From Spirosoma sp. KCTC 42546 (GTDB lineage: Bacteria; Bacteroidota; Bacteroidia; Cytophagales; Spirosomataceae), in the NCBI RefSeq assembly GCF_006965485.1, contig NZ_CP041360.1, positions 4,816,501-4,880,500 on the forward strand: a DNA stretch of 64,000 nucleotides, written 5' to 3'. Of this stretch, positions 52,196-61,757 are shown piece by piece. The notes below the pieces were generated by a model that saw only the letters and a program-made list of their open reading frames with translations, did not search any database and was not told the DNA's origin. The position numbers were made by a program, and so were the translations under genes. Positions within the stretch are counted from its first letter, which is position 1, and the number at the start of each line of letters is the position of its first letter.

Positions 52196-52603
52196 ATGAC
52201 TAAATTCTCCTTACTTCTTGCTCTATTCGTAGTCCTCTCCGCTTGTCAAAAAGAGACGGTTACACCCGATGACGGTACGCTACCAGGCCGCTTTCGATTG
52301 GAAGCCGATCCTCTGCGCTGTTCGCTCCCGACTACCCAACGATTAACTGTTCAATCAACAGGAGCTAGTACCTATCGTTTTGAGTATGACCGCTTTGGTT
52401 TGGGCTCCTATCAGCGAACGGGGATTATAGCGATAAAAAGCAGCGCCACGAAGTACGAGCTAACGCTGGATGGCGTGTCCATTGGCCAGTATGCCTTTGA
52501 GGAACTGCGTACCCTCAGCGGCACCCAGAAACGGTGGGTTTTGATGGTTAGTCACGAAGCTGGCAAAGCGGATGGACTAGAGTTCATGGGGGTAAAAGAA
52601 TAG
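52196..52603 (+). CDS. Small hypothetical lipoprotein
   Basis: A 135-residue protein with leader MTKFSLLLALFVVLSAC (lipobox LSAC, Cys at 17). The mature part is strand-rich (STYRFEYDRFGLGSYQRTG, SATKYELTLDGVSIGQYAFEEL). It ends in GLEFMGVKE. No family is recognised. It is co-directional with its neighbours and lies 48 bp after the membrane gene. Confidence 0.7.
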   Translation: MTKFSLLLALFVVLSACQKETVTPDDGTLPGRFRLEADPLRCSLPTTQRLTVQSTGASTYRFEYDRFGLGSYQRTGIIAIKSSATKYELTLDGVSIGQYAFEELRTLSGTQKRWVLMVSHEAGKADGLEFMGVKE

Positions 52604-52668
52604 GGCGTTGATTTTGCAATTTTTGGCCTTAGTTTTTTCCGATACCACCAACCAGCGGTTGAATCGAC

Positions 52669-52676
52669 TACTTTTG
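52669..52676 (+). promoter_or_regulatory. Putative -7 element TACTTTTG before pgmB
   Basis: TACTTTTG fits TAnnTTTG and lies 22 bp before the ATG at 52699. Confidence 0.35.
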
Positions 52677-52698
52677 TCGTTCGTCAACCTGAAACATC

Positions 52699-53355
52699 AT
52701 GTCAATAAAAGCGTTTCTGTTCGACCTCGATGGGGTCATTGTCGATACCGCGATTTATCATTATCAAGCCTGGAAACGACTTGCCAACGAATTAGGCTTC
52801 GACATTTCGGAAGAATTTAATGAAGGACTTAAAGGCGTCAGCCGTACAGATTCGCTGGATCTGATATTGGCACACGGCGGCCTGACCTTATCGGACGAGA
52901 AAAAGGCCGAACTGGCAACTCAGAAAAACCAATGGTACCTCGAACTCGTCAGCCGAATGACGTCCGATGATATTCTGCCGGGAGTGGCTACGTTCTTCTC
53001 GCAGGTTCGCAAGGCGGGTCTGAAAACCGCACTTGGCTCAGTGAGCAAAAATGCACCCATGATTCTGGAGCGAATCGGCATGAGTGACGCCTTTGATGCT
53101 ATCATCGACGGAACGAAAATAAGTAAAGGCAAGCCAGACCCGGAAGTATTTACCAAAGGGGCAGACGAACTTGGCGTTAATCCAGCGGAATGCGTTGTGT
53201 TTGAAGATGCTGTTGCGGGTGTAGAAGCGGGCAAACGGGGCGGTATGTTTGTGGTGGGCCTGGGTTCACCGGATGTGCTTACGCTGGCCGATCTGGTTGC
53301 TCCTTCACTCGAAGCCTTAACGGTGGACGAGGTTCTGGAAAAGGCGTCGGTGTAG
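52699..53355 (+). CDS. pgmB: Beta-phosphoglucomutase
   Basis: A 218-residue HAD-superfamily enzyme. The motif I FLFDLDGVIVDTA has nucleophile D9 and acid/base D11, followed by the cap domain (HYQAWKRLANELGF), motif II LGSVSKN and the KGKPDPEVF and VFEDAVAGVEAG motifs: the pattern of beta-phosphoglucomutase. It converts beta-glucose 1-phosphate to glucose 6-phosphate, the product of maltose phosphorylase action. The presence of two GH13 genes in the same locus fits maltodextrin use. A maltose phosphorylase is not found in this window. It is followed by a terminator. Confidence 0.9.
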   Translation: MSIKAFLFDLDGVIVDTAIYHYQAWKRLANELGFDISEEFNEGLKGVSRTDSLDLILAHGGLTLSDEKKAELATQKNQWYLELVSRMTSDDILPGVATFFSQVRKAGLKTALGSVSKNAPMILERIGMSDAFDAIIDGTKISKGKPDPEVFTKGADELGVNPAECVVFEDAVAGVEAGKRGGMFVVGLGSPDVLTLADLVAPSLEALTVDEVLEKASV

Positions 53356-53382
53356 GCTAACCCATTTTTCTGTACCTGATTC

Positions 53383-53408
53383 AAAAGGAGCTGATTAGGC
53401 TCCTTTTT
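53383..53408 (+). terminator. Terminator after pgmB
   Basis: AAAAGGAGC (53383-53391) pairs with GCTCCTTTT (53399-53407), followed by more T, 27 bp after the stop. Confidence 0.75.
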
Positions 53409-53447
53409 CTATTTCATCTGATTCACCTAAGGCCTAACTTTAAGGCA

Positions 53448-53930
53448 ATGAAGCAGTATGTTCAATCCTATGTAAAGTTGCTGGGCTGTATGTTGATCTT
53501 ACTCATGTATACGCCTATGGATCTGTTGGCACAGAAGCAGCCCTTGGGCGCGGCTAGTACTGCCCTACCCAACCCAATTTCAGCTGAGCTTTCGTTGAGT
53601 ATTACCATTCTGTACTTTGATCAAAGTAGCCACGAACTACGGCCTGGCGTTAAAATGGCCCTGGATTCGATAGCCCGGTTATTGGTTAGACAACCAACGT
53701 TAATGGCAACTGTAACGGCTTATACCGATAATATAGGTAAGCGAGAGTTGAATATATCGTTATCGAAACACCGGGCGAGAACGGTTGAAAATTATCTTAA
53801 GCAGCATGGTGTATTGGCTGATCAGATTACAGCTTCCTGGGAAGGGCCTGACACAAAAGCATCGGTGGATACCCCGGAAGCCGTGAAAACAATAAGCCGA
53901 CGAGTCGTTGTTCAGCTTTTACCTAGATGA
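53448..53930 (+). CDS. OmpA-family protein
   Basis: A 160-residue protein with an N-terminal hydrophobic leader (MLILLMYTPMDLLAQ) and one OmpA C-like domain: LSITILYFDQSSHELRPGVKMALDSIARLL, VTAYTDNIGKRELNISLSKHRARTVENYLKQHGV. The conserved peptidoglycan-binding pattern (TDNxG...N..LS..RA..V..YL) is intact. It is a small exported envelope protein that likely ties the envelope to peptidoglycan. It is preceded by the pgmB terminator, so it is transcribed separately. Confidence 0.85.
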   Translation: MKQYVQSYVKLLGCMLILLMYTPMDLLAQKQPLGAASTALPNPISAELSLSITILYFDQSSHELRPGVKMALDSIARLLVRQPTLMATVTAYTDNIGKRELNISLSKHRARTVENYLKQHGVLADQITASWEGPDTKASVDTPEAVKTISRRVVVQLLPR

Positions 53931-53957
53931 AGGCTTGGAAAGTAGGGCAGCTATGTA

Positions 53958-54734
53958 TTATTTGCCGCTAAAGTCCAGATCATAGTTAACGTTCAGCCGG
54001 ATTCCGCTATCGAAATCAAAAATGGACTTTTGGGTTAGTGGATCTGGCTCAGCGTGCTGTAAAATACGGCTGAAGTAGTTAAGCTCCAGTTTGAAATTAT
54101 CCCGTATCTGGTATCCCAGTCCTCCCGAAATTCGGTTCTGGTTAAAAACGTTTCGCTCTACGTTCCGGCCAAAACTAATGAACAGTTCATCGAAGGCATT
54201 GAGGTAAAACTCGCCGTCGTCAATCGTTGGCCCAGTGAGTGGGAACGTTGCCGATACCTGATAGCGAATCCGGTTCTGATACTCCCAGCTAGCTAGTTTA
54301 CGCGGATTTGTGTCGGAAGGTTGCCCAAGCCAACGCTGCTCCAGGCGCAGTCGATGTTCCAATTTTAATCGACCAAGCTGATCGTCAAGTTGAATATCTT
54401 CGTAGATACGGTGTTCAGGAACAGGTACGCCCGCATCGGCAGATGGGTAATTGCCATAGGGATACGTGACAAACAGCGTATAGCCACCCGACACCTTTAC
54501 GCGATCCGTGAGTTTGTAATTCAATCCCAGTCTCGCCAACGACTGCTGCCACGCCCGAATAAGCTCAACCCGACGCCATTGGTATTCAGTATGCAGTTCC
54601 CATCGGTTTGCCAGTTTATGATCACCAGTATAGGTGTACCAACCAACCGTATTGTGATCAACGAGCCGGTTCTCCTGGCTAAATCCTCTGGTTATCAATA
54701 GGCTAAAAAAGACCAGCCCTATAACTTTCTTCAT
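53958..54734 (-). CDS. DUF2490 outer-membrane protein
   Basis: A 258-residue protein with a signal peptide (MKKVIGLVFFSLLITRGFSQ) and a beta-barrel-like body: VGWYTYTGDHKLANRWELHTEYQWRR, VSGGYTLFVTYPYGNYPS, PEHRIYEDIQLDDQLGRLKLEHRLRLEQRWL. This is the DUF2490 family. The end has NISGGLGYQIRDNFKLELNYFSRI-like strands. Function unknown. It shares the minus strand with the DUF5686 gene and lies 80 bp from it. Confidence 0.8.
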   Translation of the reverse strand: MKKVIGLVFFSLLITRGFSQENRLVDHNTVGWYTYTGDHKLANRWELHTEYQWRRVELIRAWQQSLARLGLNYKLTDRVKVSGGYTLFVTYPYGNYPSADAGVPVPEHRIYEDIQLDDQLGRLKLEHRLRLEQRWLGQPSDTNPRKLASWEYQNRIRYQVSATFPLTGPTIDDGEFYLNAFDELFISFGRNVERNVFNQNRISGGLGYQIRDNFKLELNYFSRILQHAEPDPLTQKSIFDFDSGIRLNVNYDLDFSGK

Positions 54735-54814
54735 CCGTAGTGCGGCTCAACCGGTAAAGGGCGTAAGTACCTGAAGGAAGAAGCTTTGTTGGAATAAAAT
54801 GTTTCGTAATCTTA

Positions 54815-57349
54815 CTAAAACGCCAGCCAGCCAGAGAATTTGATGGCAAAGGGGGTAACGGGCACACCGGTACGGCCGATAGTATCGCGGTAGGTTAGCC
54901 GATGAATGGCATCTACGCGGAGCACCTTAAAGATATTGTCGATACCGTAACCCACTTCGATGTAAGGCGTTTGGGTAAGCGAGCTGAAACCCTCCACTGC
55001 CTGTCCTGCTGCATTGGTTGCGGGAATCATGGCTAAATTAGACGCAGAAACACTACCGACTAATACCTTCGCGGTGATCAACTCTCGCCATTTAAGCCGA
55101 CGCAACAAAGGCAACCGATTGACTAACAAGCCATTGAAATTATGTTCAAACTGTACCGTAGCCCAGCGGTCGGAAACGAACTCGAAGTAGTTCATTAAGT
55201 TAAAAGCATTTCCTACATAGAACGACGACTCGTTACCCAAAGGCATATACAACAGTGGATAGGGGACCGTAGAGGGGATAATACCAACACCAAGTGTATA
55301 ATAGGTTCTTCCCAAAACACCCATCCGAAAGGAATGCTTCATACCTAAGGCAATCCGGTGATACGTAAAATCACCATCGAGCACATTTCGTAACCCGAGC
55401 GTGTAACGCAGGGTAAAAATAGGCTTGCGAATTGCTCCGGTACTCACCCTTACATTGTCATTCTGGAGGATTACTTCATCTGGAGCAAAACGGGTTTCCG
55501 AAATCAACTCCGTTGTTTGATAGGTGCTCCGGATGGTTTGATCGTCATCGTGCACCTGAGGCTGGAAAGCAAATGGGAACAGCGGTTCAAAACTACGGTT
55601 TCTGAGGGCCAGCGTCTGCGTAAAACCCCGGCCCATTTCGCGCCGGAAGTAAACCAGATTTTCCTCCTGGAAATAGGGGCGCCGGATGGTGCCGAAGCGA
55701 GAGTAAGCCGCAAACAGGGAATTATTGCCAATATTATCGGTCGATACGCCAACCCGCTCCAAATCGTAACTGCGCTTCACGCCAATGACCGTCCAGGGTT
55801 TTCGACTCAGAATGTATTCGATATTGGCACTGTATTTTAGCTGTTCATCCGTCGTGCCATAGGCTACGTAGCCGCTCAGGAGCCATTTTTTGCTAAAGCC
55901 TGTATTGGTTCGTAAACCGAGTCTAAACCGGTGACCCTCTACCGTATTGCTGGCATAGGAATCTAAAATTGGCCCCAGATCAACGTTCCATTTACCCAAT
56001 GGCTTATACCCAATTACGCCCAGCTTAATAATTTCGCCAGCTACTTTTATAAATGGCACATTGCGTACCGAATCCACAACATGCATGGCCCGTAATTCAT
56101 CCGGAGAGAGTGAATTGGGGCGTACACTCTGCCAGAAAGCCGTGTCCGTTTCCTTATAATCATCGGCCAGTTCAATGGCTGGGTCGTAGAAATTGAGTTC
56201 TTTCGGTCTGTTCTCGATGATATTACTAGAGAAGGTAAAAAACCGAATTAAAGCACCGGGTGCGCGTGGAGCGGGCTCGTCGGTATCAATTGTCACCTGT
56301 GTCTGGATCGGAAACCGAAGACCTGATGCCGTTGTTTCCCAATCCTGCTCAATGTGCAGTTCATCCACGAAATTGATATTGGCGCGTTTATCAACCCGAG
56401 CATCAATATGAGCCAGCGCTCTATGAAGCGTATCAATTAGAACCGTTCCGATGAATGCTAAATCAGAAGCCCGTTTCGGGGTAAATTCAATGGCAAAACA
56501 AATGGCATTATTGAGGGCAACGGTATCTTTTAACCGGAAGGTATAGACCGTTTCCCACTGGCTACCCAGGGGCGACGGAATGTCTTTCTGAAGAATGTAA
56601 AGAGAATTTCGGTAAAAATTGTACTGCTGAAATGATGCGCCCGTTAATTGGGCAATCAGCCCACCATCCGAAACCCCTACCCCGGTCACGTGCGATTTCA
56701 GAACGGCTTCTTTGGTTTTCTCGGGACTGGTGCGAGCGTAAAAATTAGAGAACGTTTCTGAAATAAATACGGGCACCGCGGGCTTTCCATTCTCATCAAT
56801 AATTGCCGGAAGTTTGCCCAATAACCGCCCGATTGGACCAGGACCTTTATTGTTTTTACGTTTCTGGGCGAAATTGTTGATGTACGCTTCAATCTTCGTA
56901 TAGCTATCGTATTGATAGGCTACGAGTTGTGCGGGGTTATACTGATCTCGCTTACGAACAACTTCACGCATGACCCGATAGGCTGGATCGCCCCCTTTTG
57001 CATACACCTTAACTTCCTGGAGTTTCGTGGCTGCAGCTATTAACTGTGCATCAATTGTTTGTGTTGCCTGGGACTGAATTGGGTATGAACCTGTTCGATA
57101 GCCTAAACTAAGTACCACTAACGAATCGGACAATTGCCTGATCTGGAGCGAGTAGCGTCCATCAACATCAGATGTTGTACCCGACGTTTTACCTTTCAGG
57201 GCTATACTAGCGAACGGAATACCTTCCCCAGTGGCTTTATCGGTTACCCGACCACGAATGGTATAGACTTTTTGCTGGGCAGTTGCCAACAAAGGCCAGC
57301 CAGCCAGCAAAAAACTAAACAGAAAAAAAGTTCGTAGTAATCGAGTCAT
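54815..57349 (-). CDS. DUF5686 outer-membrane protein with carboxypeptidase-regulatory-like domain
   Basis: An 844-residue protein. A signal peptide (FFLFSFLLAGWPLLATAQQ) is followed by a CarboxypepD_reg-like domain (about 28-115, YTIRGRVTDKATGEGIPFASIALKGKTSGTTSDVDGRYSLQI). The long DUF5686 body (about 115-844) has features such as YQYDSYTKIEAYINNFAQKRK and ending in beta strands IEVGYGIDNIFKVLRVDAIHRLTYR. It is a typical large outer-membrane barrel of Bacteroidota, with no known ligand. A weak leucine-rich N-terminal membrane anchor fits export. Confidence 0.88.
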   Translation of the reverse strand: MTRLLRTFFLFSFLLAGWPLLATAQQKVYTIRGRVTDKATGEGIPFASIALKGKTSGTTSDVDGRYSLQIRQLSDSLVVLSLGYRTGSYPIQSQATQTIDAQLIAAATKLQEVKVYAKGGDPAYRVMREVVRKRDQYNPAQLVAYQYDSYTKIEAYINNFAQKRKNNKGPGPIGRLLGKLPAIIDENGKPAVPVFISETFSNFYARTSPEKTKEAVLKSHVTGVGVSDGGLIAQLTGASFQQYNFYRNSLYILQKDIPSPLGSQWETVYTFRLKDTVALNNAICFAIEFTPKRASDLAFIGTVLIDTLHRALAHIDARVDKRANINFVDELHIEQDWETTASGLRFPIQTQVTIDTDEPAPRAPGALIRFFTFSSNIIENRPKELNFYDPAIELADDYKETDTAFWQSVRPNSLSPDELRAMHVVDSVRNVPFIKVAGEIIKLGVIGYKPLGKWNVDLGPILDSYASNTVEGHRFRLGLRTNTGFSKKWLLSGYVAYGTTDEQLKYSANIEYILSRKPWTVIGVKRSYDLERVGVSTDNIGNNSLFAAYSRFGTIRRPYFQEENLVYFRREMGRGFTQTLALRNRSFEPLFPFAFQPQVHDDDQTIRSTYQTTELISETRFAPDEVILQNDNVRVSTGAIRKPIFTLRYTLGLRNVLDGDFTYHRIALGMKHSFRMGVLGRTYYTLGVGIIPSTVPYPLLYMPLGNESSFYVGNAFNLMNYFEFVSDRWATVQFEHNFNGLLVNRLPLLRRLKWRELITAKVLVGSVSASNLAMIPATNAAGQAVEGFSSLTQTPYIEVGYGIDNIFKVLRVDAIHRLTYRDTIGRTGVPVTPFAIKFSGWLAF

Positions 57350-57647
57350 TAAAGCGACGTATAAATTCCTGCCATACTAGTAGGTAAGCAAAAAATAGTC
57401 AATAGAGTTTACTATACAGGTAAAAATAGAAGCTCTTTTTACAAAAACTGACAAACGGGCTAATGTCTTGTAAAATAGAAAGATATAATAGCATTAAGGC
57501 AACCGAGAAGCCTGCCCTCTGATAATCAGTACGTAAGCTAAATGATTTCCGTTGCAGTATGTCTACTAATTTTAAAAAAAATAGGAACGTAGTATGTATA
57601 CGTTCCTACCTCATTCCGAATGACAAATCCAGAGTCCATCTATCGTG
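57350..57647. other. Non-coding AT-rich gap
   Basis: A 298-bp gap with no gene seen, upstream of the DUF5686 start and downstream of the DUF4405-like gene. Confidence 0.45.
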
Positions 57648-58364
57648 TTATTGTACAGTTGGATAGGCTCCCTGAGCAGCTACAATTTGCCATTTCCTGT
57701 CTTGTTCTTTCAACACGTGCATGTAAACAGTTGGCGAGGTTGCAGTGGTATTTGTTGAGGTACCTCGCACAATAATTAAATGATCATCAAGTGCTTCGGC
57801 TTTATCAACTTTAGTTTTAACTACTTCAGCCGCCGTCTTTTTAAGCAGATTCTGCTGCACATCCGACCCACTCAGGAGCGTACCCGCCTGCGTTAGTGTT
57901 GTTGTTTTGGTCGGCATAACAACCGCTAATGCCGCAGTGTCGCCTTTACTATAGGCGCTGGCAAAGGCTGTTTCAACGGCATTCGCTATCGAATCAACTT
58001 TAGCTTGTGGCATCGATTCTGGCCGGGGCTTGTTACCCCGAAACAGGCTTTTACCTGCATTAGCCAGTTTGTCAAAAACGGGGACATCAAACCCAATGCC
58101 GGCTGCAAAAACAACCGCTATAATGGCTGGCAAAAAGAACTCTTTCTGGATACTACCGGTCCGACGGTTTTTGGTATAACCTACCAGCGACGCCCAGTTA
58201 TTAACAATATGAAATACAGCCGCGACAAAGAACAGTATACCAAACCAGGCATGGGTATGATCAACGATGTGCGACCCCTGGCCGAAATAAATCAACAGAC
58301 CAGTGGTAGCCAAAACAAGAAAAATTGCTGCAACAAAAAGGCTAACTAAATTTTTAGATTTCAT
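57648..58364 (-). CDS. DUF4405-like membrane protein with C-terminal soluble domain
   Basis: A 238-residue protein with three N-terminal hydrophobic helices (about 6-27, 35-60, 78-97) and histidines in IVDHTHAWFGILFFVAAVFHIVNNW, the pattern of DUF4405, a cytochrome b561-like heme domain. The C-terminal part (about 120-238, KVDSIANAVETAFASAYSKGDTAALAVVMPTKTTTL ... VYMHVLKEQDRKWQIVAAQG) resembles an NTF2/SnoaL-like or SgcJ-like fold, so this is a fusion of a membrane and a soluble domain. Function unknown. Confidence 0.7.
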   Translation of the reverse strand: MKSKNLVSLFVAAIFLVLATTGLLIYFGQGSHIVDHTHAWFGILFFVAAVFHIVNNWASLVGYTKNRRTGSIQKEFFLPAIIAVVFAAGIGFDVPVFDKLANAGKSLFRGNKPRPESMPQAKVDSIANAVETAFASAYSKGDTAALAVVMPTKTTTLTQAGTLLSGSDVQQNLLKKTAAEVVKTKVDKAEALDDHLIIVRGTSTNTTATSPTVYMHVLKEQDRKWQIVAAQGAYPTVQ

Positions 58365-58488
58365 AGGAGAAAAAGAGTGAGTGATTTAGCAAATGTAAAG
58401 AGCGGAAACGTCTGGTAAAAAGAAACTCTTACATCAAGCAAAGAGGCCCATCGAACGACAGTACTAATCACCAATTTGATCGTCTAAA

Positions 58489-58524
58489 AAAAGACGTTGG
58501 CCCAGAAGTGAGCCAACGTCTTTT
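58489..58524. terminator. Terminator hairpin beside the TonB receptor gene
   Basis: AAAAGACGTTGGC (58489-58501) pairs perfectly with GCCAACGTCTTTT (58512-58524). It lies 31 bp past the stop of the minus-strand receptor gene, before the DUF4405 gene. Confidence 0.7.
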
Positions 58525-58554
58525 CAATAACGTAAATCAATTTGATTAGTAAGA

Positions 58555-61371
58555 CTATGACCGTGGTCGTCCACCGCGCCCACCGCCACCACCTGCTGGC
58601 GCCGACTGTTGCTGTTGTGGCTGGTTATTAGTATCACCGCCCCCATCACCTTTCAAATCATCGTTTTCGATAGACTTCCGGCGTTTTTGTGGTGAATCGA
58701 AACTCATTTTGCCAAGCTTGTAGCTAAACGTTAACCGAACCCCCGCATTGTAATAGCTGGTCTCTGTGCTCTGAGTCAAAATTGGCGAGCTTAGCTGAGA
58801 ACGTTGCGTAAACGGGTGGTTAAAGATGTTTTCAGCGGCTAAGCCTAAGCTGGCTTTTTTGTTGTTAAATTCTTTCCGCATCCCAAGGCTGTAAAAATAC
58901 ATGGCACTCTGCGTCCCCTGTAATTGGACCTGGTTGCCCCGGCCTCCGCCGAAGAGCTGAAAGCCCCAACCGTTGCTGAGCGATAAGCTGCTCATGATTC
59001 GGCCACCAATGACCCAGCCTGAGTTTGAGGCAGAATAAATTGGGTTTGCATTGTTGTTGGTCAGGTTCACGTGATAGGCATCGATCCCTCCCCCTAATTG
59101 CAGTTTGCGGAACAGAGTTCCATTAGCAAATAGATTCAGACCAACGGCATCCTGACGACCAACGTTCAAATACGTAGTATTGATGACCTGTTGCAAAACT
59201 CCGTTAATGGTAGACTGCTGTACATCCCGAACCGCCGTGATTTCGTTATTGGTTCGGCGGGCAAATACGGTTGCGTTCAAGTACAATCCCTTGATGTTGG
59301 CACTGGTACCAAACTCGATATTGTCCGTTAATTCAGGCGACAGGTAGATATTCCCCTTCGTGATATTGGTTGGGTTGGACGTGTTAACGTTCGGGTTCAG
59401 GAATTGAATACCAGGACGTTGAATCCGACGGTTATACGCCAGTTTAATAATCTTACCCCCCTTCAGGCTTTTCGAAATGTTGATGCTTGGCACCAGATTT
59501 CCATAATCAGGAATGGATGAAGCTGCTCCCGCCGATTCATTGCTGAATTTGGCATTAATGTAGGTATACTCATACCGCGCGCCCGCTTTGATCGTGAATT
59601 TACTCTTTGTCATATACGTATATGACAGGTAGGTAGCAGCAATGTTCTGGTCGTAGTTTAACGTATTGCCCAGACGGGTGCTGTCGGTAATATAGGGCGC
59701 ATCAGACCCATTGGCGACAGAATATTGGAACTCACTATTTACCTGCCGAAAAATGCCCTTTCCACCAAATTCAAGAAGTTGATTGGTTTTGATCGGTGTT
59801 TGGTAATCTACCTGTATTGTCGATTCCTGATTGTAGCTAGGGTTATCATTTTTCTGCCGGGAAGTTATAGTCTGAAAATCAGTACCTCCTAAAATGTCGG
59901 CCACAAAACTATTGGTCCGGTTGTTCCGGCTATACAGCGCCAGCACACTAAGTTCCTGTTGGGGTTTGTATGTTTTGGTATAGGTGACGTTCGCATCTAC
60001 CGTACCCGACAGGTCTTTGGTCTCCACATTACGATTATTAACAATTGGGAAATAGCTATTGGGCGTATTTATCGTTGTGAGCAGATTATTCTGACTACTT
60101 AAACCGTTGCGAGCGCCGTACCGAAGACTGGCCGTGAGCGACGTAGTCTTGTTAATGTCATAATCCCAGCCCAACTGATAGTTGCCAAATATACGTTGAT
60201 TCAGTGTATTGGCGCTTTGTACGGTGCGGGTAATGCCCGAATAGGTGTTGCTAGCCAGATCATACGTTCTGGTTGTTTGATCGTTGAGAAATCCACCCCG
60301 TACGTTATATTCTGCGCGGCCAAATCCGCCCAGTGAAAAGCCCATTTTACCTGTGCGGTAGTTACCATTCACACCCAGATTGGCTCCCCGGTTACCTGCG
60401 CCCCCATTGATGTCGAGCGTCAAACCCTGTAGGGTAGTTTTCTTGGTTACGATATTGATAATACCTGCCGAACCTTCAGCATCATATTTAGCCGATGGCG
60501 AGGTGATCACCTCAACCGTCTTAATCATATCTGCCGGAATCTGCTTTAGGGCATCAGCAACGCTACTGGCAACAATTGTAGATGGCTTATTATTAATTAA
60601 TACCCGAACATTGCTACTGCCACGCAGGGTTACATTGCCATCCAGATCCACCGAGAGCATGGGTACTTTACGTAGAATGTCACCCGCATCTCCTCCTTTA
60701 GCGGTAAGGTCCTTATCGGCATTGTAAACCATCCGGTCTACTTTTTCTTCAATCATGGCAGCCTGCCCAACCACATTTACTTCATTAAGGGTTCGAACAT
60801 CGGCTGCGAGTTTAATTGTACCAAGGTTTACAACACTGCCTTTATCAATGGTAATCAGGTTGCTTCGTTTGTCTTTATAACCGATGAACGAATACAGAAG
60901 CCGGTACTTACCAGGAGCTAAACGGCCAATGGTAAATTGCCCTTTTGCATCGGCAGTGGTACCGTCAATGGGTTTGTTTGTAGCGATATTTAACAGGGCG
61001 ATGGTCGCAAATTCAACGGGTTTGTTAGTCGTTGAGTCCATCAGTACGCCACTTACTTTACCATTACCACGGGCAATTGGATCTGCTTCCGACGGGGTAG
61101 CCCCTGCTTGAGGGGGTATACCCGTTGGTCCATTGATCATACTGGGTCTAGAGCCAGCCGGAGCGGTGAACGTATCGGGAGTCGTACTGGCAGGTTTGGT
61201 CGTTTCAAAGGGGTCTGGTACTGTTGTGGCAGGAACAGTTAAACTGCTGGGTGGAGTGCTCGGTTGTGTCGTTGCCGTTGTACTGCCAGGAGGAGCAGTA
61301 GATGGCGTAGCCACTTGGGCAAACGAGGTTGTTGCACTAACGATGAGTAAAGAAAGTAACAGCGTTTTCAT
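58555..61371 (-). CDS. TonB-dependent receptor-like outer-membrane protein
   Basis: A 938-residue protein. The signal peptide (MKTLLLSLLIVSATTSFAQ) is followed by a long Pro/Thr/Ser-rich linker (about 20-100), then a CarboxypepD_reg domain (about 105-190, GKVSGVLMDSTTNKPVEFATIALLNI), a plug-type region (RMVYNADKDLTAKGGDAGDILRKVPMLSVD, VRVLINNKPS, ITSPSAKYDAEGSAGIINIVTKK) and a large beta barrel of the OMP_b-brl_3 type. The C-terminus ends in a Gln/Gly/Arg-rich tail (QQQQSAPAGGGGGRGGRP). The low-complexity linker after the signal peptide is unusual for TonB receptors and may be a spacer. Confidence 0.88.
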   Translation of the reverse strand: MKTLLLSLLIVSATTSFAQVATPSTAPPGSTTATTQPSTPPSSLTVPATTVPDPFETTKPASTTPDTFTAPAGSRPSMINGPTGIPPQAGATPSEADPIARGNGKVSGVLMDSTTNKPVEFATIALLNIATNKPIDGTTADAKGQFTIGRLAPGKYRLLYSFIGYKDKRSNLITIDKGSVVNLGTIKLAADVRTLNEVNVVGQAAMIEEKVDRMVYNADKDLTAKGGDAGDILRKVPMLSVDLDGNVTLRGSSNVRVLINNKPSTIVASSVADALKQIPADMIKTVEVITSPSAKYDAEGSAGIINIVTKKTTLQGLTLDINGGAGNRGANLGVNGNYRTGKMGFSLGGFGRAEYNVRGGFLNDQTTRTYDLASNTYSGITRTVQSANTLNQRIFGNYQLGWDYDINKTTSLTASLRYGARNGLSSQNNLLTTINTPNSYFPIVNNRNVETKDLSGTVDANVTYTKTYKPQQELSVLALYSRNNRTNSFVADILGGTDFQTITSRQKNDNPSYNQESTIQVDYQTPIKTNQLLEFGGKGIFRQVNSEFQYSVANGSDAPYITDSTRLGNTLNYDQNIAATYLSYTYMTKSKFTIKAGARYEYTYINAKFSNESAGAASSIPDYGNLVPSINISKSLKGGKIIKLAYNRRIQRPGIQFLNPNVNTSNPTNITKGNIYLSPELTDNIEFGTSANIKGLYLNATVFARRTNNEITAVRDVQQSTINGVLQQVINTTYLNVGRQDAVGLNLFANGTLFRKLQLGGGIDAYHVNLTNNNANPIYSASNSGWVIGGRIMSSLSLSNGWGFQLFGGGRGNQVQLQGTQSAMYFYSLGMRKEFNNKKASLGLAAENIFNHPFTQRSQLSSPILTQSTETSYYNAGVRLTFSYKLGKMSFDSPQKRRKSIENDDLKGDGGGDTNNQPQQQQSAPAGGGGGRGGRPRS

Positions 61372-61726
61372 GTGATTCGTGATTGATGCGCCAAAGGTGC
61401 AGTTACCTGGTTGCTTCAGAAAATCAATCTGGCGGAATGCCCGTTTTTAGGTGTTGAATACAAAAATTAGCCCTGCGAAGAAAAGCTCTGCTGGTTACCA
61501 CTAGAACTCCTCACAGTCAAAAACGTTTATAGGACAGGCTACTAACCCTACCTGCGCCAGAAGGTAAAGGCGCAAATGAAAGGCGCGTCATTTCAATCAA
61601 CAACAGGAATTACCTAATTTCGGATAGTACTAACCACTCGTTTGACAGCTGATTTATATGTCTAATAACTGAGCAAACGGTCAATAAAAAGGCTTTCCTG
61701 AGCGTGGTGACTAGTTCGTAAACCAG
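61372..61726. other. Intergenic region between divergent genes
   Basis: About 355 bp between the TonB-receptor start and the glycosyltransferase promoter; no gene was found. Confidence 0.45.
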
Positions 61727-61734
61727 TACATTTG
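61727..61734 (+). promoter_or_regulatory. Putative -7 element TACATTTG before the membrane glycosyltransferase
   Basis: TACATTTG fits TAnnTTTG and lies 23 bp before the ATG at 61758. Confidence 0.35.
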
Positions 61735-61757
61735 TCGATTAATCCGTAACTTGATTT

